Assembly: GCA_964533865.1 (NCBI GenBank)
Contig: CAZHRC010000005.1
Location: 41,255 to 105,254 of the forward strand
Origin: CAZHRC01 sp964533865
GTDB taxonomy: Bacteria > Bacillota > Clostridia > Tissierellales > Peptoniphilaceae
Direction: 5' to 3'
DNA length: 64,000 nt
Part shown: piece after piece, positions 59,429-64,000 of the stretch
Layout of the letters: each line of letters opens with the position of its first letter
Position numbering within the stretch: position 1 is the first letter of the stretch
Program-made: the position numbers and the translations under genes
The notes under the pieces: generated by a model
What the model was told of the DNA's origin: nothing
The model's input: only the letters and a program-made list of their open reading frames with translations
Databases searched by the model: none

Positions 59429-61801
59429 ATGAGAGGATATACGGAAAGAACAAAACGATTACGGCAGGAAAGTGTGAACACACCGCCAAGAATTAGCTTA
59501 GAGAGAGCGATTCTTGAGACGGAATTCTATAAAGATCATTTTGGCTCTTATGAAACGCCAGTGATGAGAGCGTTGAACTTTAAAAATTACATGGCGAACC
59601 GCGTACTCTACATCGGCTCAGATGAGTTGATTATCGGTGAGAAAAGCGAAGGTCCTCAAGTGGTCCCGACTTATCCTGAAATATGTGCTCATACCGTAGA
59701 AGACATGCAAATCATGAACGATCGCAAGTTTATTAACTTCAAAGTCAAAGAAGAAGATATGGTTATCCAAGAACGCGATATCCTTCCCTATTGGAAGGGG
59801 AAATCCACTCGAGATAAATTGATTGAAGCGATGACTGACGAGTGGAAAGACTGTTATGCTGCAGGGATGTTTACCGAGTTTATGGAACAAAGAGCGCCGG
59901 GTCATACGGTAGCGGACGATAAGATCTACAACAAGGGCATGAAGGATTTCAAACGAGAAATCGAGGCTTCTATTGCAGCTTTGGACTTTTTAAACGACTC
60001 GGACGCTTATGAGAAGAAAGCGCAACTTGAAGGGATGGCGATCTCTTGCGACGCATTGATTGTCTATGGGGAGCGCTATGCAGAATACGCACGGGAATTA
60101 GCAGCCAAAGAAACCGATCCAAAACGCAAAGAAGAGCTCTTGTGGATTGCAGGAAACTGTGATGTGGTACCGGCTAATAAACCAGAGACCTTTGCTCAAG
60201 CGCTTCAAATGTACTGGTTTATTCATGTGGGGATAACGACGGAAACCAACACTTGGGATTCCTTCTCACCAGGTCGCCTGGATCAGTATATCTATCCTTT
60301 CTATGCAAAAGAAAAAGCAGAAGGCACCCTCGATTACGATGGCGCTCGTGAGCTTTTAGAGTGTTTTTGGATAAAGTTTAACAATCAACCCGCACCGCCG
60401 AAGGTGGGCATTACGTTGAAAGAATCTGCGACGTATACAGATTTTGCCAATATCAATACCGGAGGGATTAATCCTCATACGGGAGAGGATGGCGTCAACG
60501 AAATTTCGTACATCATTCTCGATACGATGGATGAAATGAAACTGGTACAACCGAGTTCAAATGTACAAATCAGTGAAAAAACACCAGATGCATTTTTGCG
60601 TCGCGCGGTGGAAATCTCACGCAAAGGCTGGGGACAACCTGCATTTTACAATACTGAAGAGTTGATTCAAGAGCTGCTCAATGCAGGGAAGACCTACGAA
60701 GACGCACTCTTTGGCGGCGCTAGTGGCTGTGTAGAAACGGGTAGCCACGGTAGAGAAGCCTACATTTTGACAGGCTATTTGAACGTGCCAAAAATATTTG
60801 AGATCACTTTAAATAACGGCTACGATCATTATACCGACAAACAAATCGGTCTGCGAACAGGTGATCCTACGGATTTTAAATCCTACGACGCTTTAAAAGA
60901 AGCGTTTATCAAACAATTGAAGTATTTTATCGACGTGAAAATTCACGGCAATAATATTATCGAAAAGATCTTTGCCAAGCACATGCCTTCCACATTCATG
61001 TCTGTCCTAACCGACGGCTGTAAAGAAAGTGGGAGAGACTACAATGCAGGTGGGGCGAAGTACAACACGCGCTATATTCAAATCGTTGGGATTGGCACTA
61101 TCACTGACTGCTTGAGTAGTATTAAATACAATGTTTTCGATAAGGAACGCTTTACTATGGAAGAGCTCATGGAAGCGGTCGCGCACAACTACGACGGCTA
61201 CGATGGCATTCATAATTACGTGTTCAATCACACCCCGAAATACGGCAATGACGACGATTATGCTGATGACATTATGCAAGAAGTCTTTACCACAGTTCGC
61301 GATTTGATACGCGGAAGAGAAGCGGTTTGTGGTGGTATCTATCAAATAGACATGCTACCAACGACTTGTCACGTCTACTTTGGCTCGGTGATGACCGCGT
61401 CGGTCAACGGGAGGTTAAGTGGTAAACCGGTAACTGACGGTATTTCTCCCGAAAAAGGTGCGGATGTGAACGGACCGACAGCTGTTATCAAATCTTGTGC
61501 TAAAATGGATCATGAATCGACGGGTGGGACGTTATTGAATCAAAAATTCACCCCATCGGCTATTGCTGGTGATACAGGGTTAAGCAACGTATCCGCTCTG
61601 GTACGCGCTTATTTCCACATGAAAGGTCACCACATTCAATTCAATGTCATCGATAAAGCGACGCTGATTGAAGCGCAAAAGAATCCCGATGAAAACAGAG
61701 ATTTGATCGTTCGAGTGGCGGGCTATTCGGACTACTTCAACAACTTGGATCTAGCATTGCAAAACGAGATCATCGACCGAACCGAACAAGAATTTGCTTA
61801 A
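59429..61801 (+). CDS. hypD: Trans-4-hydroxy-L-proline dehydratase (glycyl radical enzyme)
   Basis: 790 residues. The thiyl-radical Cys is C434 followed by E436 (GGASGCVETGSHGRE), the Cys-X-Glu pattern of dehydratase-type glycyl radical enzymes, and the glycyl radical lies at G765 in RVAGYSDYFNN. From memory these coincide with the numbering of the Clostridioides difficile enzyme, and the length is the same. The reaction removes water from trans-4-hydroxyproline to give pyrroline-5-carboxylate. Context agrees: pruA upstream and proC directly downstream both use P5C. (The symbol clashes with the unrelated hydrogenase-maturation HypD.) Choline- and glycerol-specific relatives are less likely for these reasons. 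Confidence 0.92.
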   Translation: MRGYTERTKRLRQESVNTPPRISLERAILETEFYKDHFGSYETPVMRALNFKNYMANRVLYIGSDELIIGEKSEGPQVVPTYPEICAHTVEDMQIMNDRKFINFKVKEEDMVIQERDILPYWKGKSTRDKLIEAMTDEWKDCYAAGMFTEFMEQRAPGHTVADDKIYNKGMKDFKREIEASIAALDFLNDSDAYEKKAQLEGMAISCDALIVYGERYAEYARELAAKETDPKRKEELLWIAGNCDVVPANKPETFAQALQMYWFIHVGITTETNTWDSFSPGRLDQYIYPFYAKEKAEGTLDYDGARELLECFWIKFNNQPAPPKVGITLKESATYTDFANINTGGINPHTGEDGVNEISYIILDTMDEMKLVQPSSNVQISEKTPDAFLRRAVEISRKGWGQPAFYNTEELIQELLNAGKTYEDALFGGASGCVETGSHGREAYILTGYLNVPKIFEITLNNGYDHYTDKQIGLRTGDPTDFKSYDALKEAFIKQLKYFIDVKIHGNNIIEKIFAKHMPSTFMSVLTDGCKESGRDYNAGGAKYNTRYIQIVGIGTITDCLSSIKYNVFDKERFTMEELMEAVAHNYDGYDGIHNYVFNHTPKYGNDDDYADDIMQEVFTTVRDLIRGREAVCGGIYQIDMLPTTCHVYFGSVMTASVNGRLSGKPVTDGISPEKGADVNGPTAVIKSCAKMDHESTGGTLLNQKFTPSAIAGDTGLSNVSALVRAYFHMKGHHIQFNVIDKATLIEAQKNPDENRDLIVRVAGYSDYFNNLDLALQNEIIDRTEQEFA

Positions 61802-61807
61802 ACCTAA

Positions 61808-61840
61808 AACAGGAAGTCTCTTTTGAGACTTCCTGTTTTT
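61808..61840. terminator. Bidirectional terminator between hypD and proC
   Basis: AACAGGAAGTCTC and GAGACTTCCTGTT pair perfectly over 13 bp with a TTTT loop; T follows on the plus strand. It separates the two convergent genes. Confidence 0.9.
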
Positions 61841-61846
61841 CGTTGT

Positions 61847-62656
61847 TTATTTCTTTCCAAGAGCTTTCGACTTCTCTGTCCCAACGATGACCGCTGACAT
61901 TATCGCTTGACGAAATCCCTTCTTCTCCAGTTCGTAGACGCCTTCGATGGTGGTGCCACCAGGTGAGGTAACCATGTCTTTGAGTGCACCGGGGTGTTGT
62001 CCGGTTTCAAGCACGAGAAGAGCTGCGCCTAGTACGGTTTGTGCGATGAAGGTGTAGGCTTGATGACGATTCATCCCGTTTAATACAGCTGCATCCGCCA
62101 TGGATTCGATCATCATAAAAATGTAGGCAGGCATGGATCCGCTCGTGCCGGTGACAGTATCCATTAAGGATTCGTCGACGACTTCCGTTTTTCCAAAGCT
62201 GTCAAAGATTTCGATGACATGGTCGAGCTCTTCTTTAGAGACGGTGGGGGAGACGCTCAGTGCCGACATGGCCTGTCCGATGAGGGCTGGGGTGTTGGTC
62301 ATGGCGCGCACGACTTTGACATCTTCACCGAGATAGCCGTTGATGTAGTCTATGGTTAGTCCTGCTGCGATGGAAACGATGGTGGCATTCGGTCGTATTT
62401 TGCCTTTGATTTCGGTTAGAACCGTTGGATAGATTTGGGGTTTTACAGCGAGAAAGAGGATATCTGCTGAGGATGCCACTTCAAGGTTGTCCGAGGTGAT
62501 GATCATCAGGGAATCGCCTTTTAAAGTTTGAAGTGCTTTTTGATCACGATCGGAGATGGAGATTGAAGCATCTTCCACGATGTTTGATTTGCGAATCCCG
62601 TTGATTATGGCGCTGCCCATATTCCCACCGCCGATGATGCCAATGGTTTTATTCAT
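61847..62656 (-). CDS. proC: Pyrroline-5-carboxylate reductase
   Basis: 269 residues. N-terminal Rossmann motif GIIGGGNMGSAIINGI, then LFLAVKPQIYPTVL, VSIAAGLTIDYINGYLG, VVRAMTNTPALIGQAMSAL, and the substrate domain VTGTSGSMPAYIFMMIESM with DMVTSPGGTTIEGVYELEKKG. It reduces P5C to proline with NAD(P)H. Beside the hydroxyproline dehydratase it gives proline as a Stickland electron acceptor. It has its own promoter on the opposite strand. Ribosome site AGGAGGC. Confidence 0.95.
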   Translation of the reverse strand: MNKTIGIIGGGNMGSAIINGIRKSNIVEDASISISDRDQKALQTLKGDSLMIITSDNLEVASSADILFLAVKPQIYPTVLTEIKGKIRPNATIVSIAAGLTIDYINGYLGEDVKVVRAMTNTPALIGQAMSALSVSPTVSKEELDHVIEIFDSFGKTEVVDESLMDTVTGTSGSMPAYIFMMIESMADAAVLNGMNRHQAYTFIAQTVLGAALLVLETGQHPGALKDMVTSPGGTTIEGVYELEKKGFRQAIMSAVIVGTEKSKALGKK

Positions 62657-62792
62657 ATCTGCCTCCTAGTAGGGTTGATTGATGTGTCGTGGTGCTCGTT
62701 GTTATTATACCATAGCGAGAATAACGAAATCGAGTTGATTGGTAGAAAGTATGGGATATTGGGTAAAATGACTAGAAGGAAGGGAGGCTATC

Positions 62793-63269
62793 ATGGAAGT
62801 AATTTTGGTACGACACGGAAAAGCCGTCGATCGCGGGGTGGTCCCGGAATTTGATCGATATTTAACCGAAGAGGGAATCGAGGATTTGAGAAAAGGCTTG
62901 CCAGTATTAGCGCCCTATATGGAAGGGAAGTCCTACGAGATTTGGTCCTCGCCGTTGGTAAGAGCGATGCAGACCGCTGAGATTCTATCAGAGAGTTTGG
63001 GTGGCGGGTCAGTGGTTGAAAAGAGATTTTTAGCAGGCGGCCATCTTGTTGAGGCTGTAGACGACTTAGAATGTGCCAATGTGGATTCTGTTTTCATGGT
63101 AGGTCACGAACCTTTTTTATCGGAGTGGATTTATCGTCTGACGGGTGAGCATCTGGATGTGAAAAAAGGAGCAGTTTGCGTCATCGATTTGGATACGCTT
63201 CTGCGCGATGGATCGGTGACATGGTATAAAACCTTAAAGACGTTGAAAGAAGAGCATAAAAAATATTAG
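62793..63269 (+). CDS. sixA: SixA-type phosphohistidine phosphatase
   Basis: 158 residues of the histidine phosphatase family in the short SixA form. Catalytic H8 lies in LVRHGKAVDRG, then a second Arg region IWSSPLVRAMQTAEILSE and the second His in FMVGHEPFLSEWIYRLTG. E. coli SixA removes phosphate from histidines of phosphotransfer proteins. The next gene, nine bases on, encodes a PTS EIIA protein that carries phosphohistidine, so that protein is a plausible target. Confidence 0.88.
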   Translation: MEVILVRHGKAVDRGVVPEFDRYLTEEGIEDLRKGLPVLAPYMEGKSYEIWSSPLVRAMQTAEILSESLGGGSVVEKRFLAGGHLVEAVDDLECANVDSVFMVGHEPFLSEWIYRLTGEHLDVKKGAVCVIDLDTLLRDGSVTWYKTLKTLKEEHKKY

Positions 63270-63278
63270 GAGGGACAT

Positions 63279-63767
63279 ATGTTTGGATTTGGAAAGAAAA
63301 AAAGACAGAGTGAATTAGAAGTGACGGCTTTTTTATCGGGGAAGGTGATTCCGATAGCGGAGGTGCCAGACCAAGTCTTTTCACAAAAGATGCTTGGGGA
63401 CGGGTTGGCGATTGACCCGACGGATGATGTGTTATTAGCACCGGTGTCAGGTGAGGTTGCGGTTACGATGCCGGAATCCAACCACGCTGTGGGGATTCGC
63501 TTAACAAATGGTATGGAAATCCTTCTTCATATCGGTCTAGATACTGTTGCCATGCAAGGAGATGGGTTTAAATCTTTTGTAAAACAAGGGGATTTGGTAA
63601 AACAGGGCGATAAATTGATCCAGTTTGACCCGGACAAGATTCGCGAAGCTGGTCACCCAACGATAACCGTTCTTGTCGTAACTGAAGTGAGCAACGGTAA
63701 GAACCTGAAATTCGTCACTGGGGGCGATGCAGTCGCCGGTGAGACGGTAGTTCTAACCTACGAATAG
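63279..63767 (+). CDS. crr: PTS glucose-type EIIA protein
   Basis: 162 residues, a complete single-domain EIIA(Glc). Landmarks are FLSGKVIPIAEVPDQVFSQKMLGDGLAI, APVSGEVAVTMPESNHAVGI and MEILLHIGLDTVAMQG, where H84 is the phosphorylated residue and H69 its partner. It accepts phosphate from HPr and passes it to an EIIB domain; in Firmicutes stand-alone copies serve several sugar permeases. No EIIBC gene is visible in the window, so its partner lies elsewhere. Ribosome site AGGAGGG. Confidence 0.93.
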   Translation: MFGFGKKKRQSELEVTAFLSGKVIPIAEVPDQVFSQKMLGDGLAIDPTDDVLLAPVSGEVAVTMPESNHAVGIRLTNGMEILLHIGLDTVAMQGDGFKSFVKQGDLVKQGDKLIQFDPDKIREAGHPTITVLVVTEVSNGKNLKFVTGGDAVAGETVVLTYE

Positions 63768-63779
63768 TAACGCAAAAGG

Positions 63780-63817
63780 ATCCCTGCTCGAAATGGTCGA
63801 GTGGGGATTTTATTTTT
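63780..63817 (+). terminator. Intrinsic terminator after crr
   Basis: ATCCCTGCTCGA and TCGAGTGGGGAT pair with two wobble positions around AATGG, followed by TTTATTTTTT. The remaining 180 bases to the window end hold no coding frame I can support; a short GATAGG/CCTATC hairpin is present at 63825-63839. Confidence 0.85.
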
Positions 63818-64000
63818 TAAGACCGATAGGTTTCCTATCTAAGAAGAAAGTCCCAAATGAGCGTATTTGTGGATGAATCTCATTGTGACTTTGTGGGGGA
63901 GGATGGCTTTGTCGTATGGTTGAGGGGAGAAGTAGGGATTGATTAGCAAGGGGTTGAGCCAAAGGCGATGGGCCTCAGTCGCAGTTCGACGATTGATGAC

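Noticed and set aside
59429..61801. Choline TMA-lyase, glycerol dehydratase or pyruvate formate-lyase
   Set aside because: The Cys-Val-Glu active-site pattern, the length and the P5C-linked neighbours (pruA, proC) point to hydroxyproline dehydratase.
1..64000. tRNA, rRNA, insertion sequences, integrases, toxin-antitoxin or phage structural genes
   Set aside because: None recognised on either strand by reading; a tRNAscan or IS search would be the formal test.

Overview
The window looks like chromosome from a strictly anaerobic, amino-acid-fermenting Firmicute of the class Clostridia; genus not assigned. Signs of this are the AGGAGG-type ribosome sites, a T-box leader, corrinoid methyltransferases with a reductive activator, a double-cubane-cluster reductase with its ATP-dependent activator, a glycyl-radical hydroxyproline dehydratase and many lipoprotein ABC importers. 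I see no rRNA, tRNA, CRISPR array, insertion sequence or integrase.

Layout. (1) 1-8108: three tandem NlpA/MetQ-type binding lipoproteins (the first cut by the window edge), then three URO-D-fold methyltransferases, a corrinoid protein and an ASKHA-type corrinoid activator: a methyl-group uptake and demethylation module with no identified substrate. (2) 8174-12983: phenylacetate-CoA ligase on the minus strand behind a T-box leader, then two small proteins, a NarL-type two-component system and a YqeY protein. (3) 13130-17196: reductase activator and double-cubane-cluster reductase, a C_GCAxxG_C_C redox protein gene broken by an in-frame TAA, a TDT-family transporter and a DUF624 membrane protein. 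(4) 17489-42944: a 25-kb, all plus-strand island with two sugar-type ABC importers that appear to share one ATPase, a LacI regulator, a ParB-like/BMP fusion protein, two tandem ADP-ribosylglycohydrolase-family proteins with extra C-terminal domains, two PfkB kinases (one with an altered catalytic motif), a nucleoside phosphorylase, SIS protein, YjbQ, nucleoside hydrolase, a two-domain nucleoside deoxyribosyltransferase and purine nucleoside phosphorylase. Together they suggest uptake and dismantling of an N-glycosidic (nucleoside or ADP-ribose-like) compound. This is the best candidate here for an undescribed system.

(5) 43140-49587: a minus-strand Ugp-like ABC importer with an ENPP-type phosphodiesterase, divergent from a GntR/UTRA regulator, probably for a phosphodiester such as a glycerophospho-compound. 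(6) 49805-50798: an Amidase_2 protein followed by a 51-residue membrane peptide. (7) 51088-53811: xanthine/uracil-type permease and nucleoside deaminase, divergent from a GntR/UTRA regulator, with a perfect 27-bp palindrome between them. (8) 54667-62656: Lrp regulator, P5C dehydrogenase (pruA), NSS transporter with a 36-residue partner, glycyl-radical activase and trans-4-hydroxyproline dehydratase, and convergent proC: a complete route from hydroxyproline through pyrroline-5-carboxylate to proline or glutamate. (9) 62793-63767: SixA-type phosphohistidine phosphatase directly before a glucose-type PTS EIIA protein.

Start sites were chosen from visible ribosome sites, so several differ from the longest open frame. 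Promoters, terminators and operators were found by eye and not scored by software.
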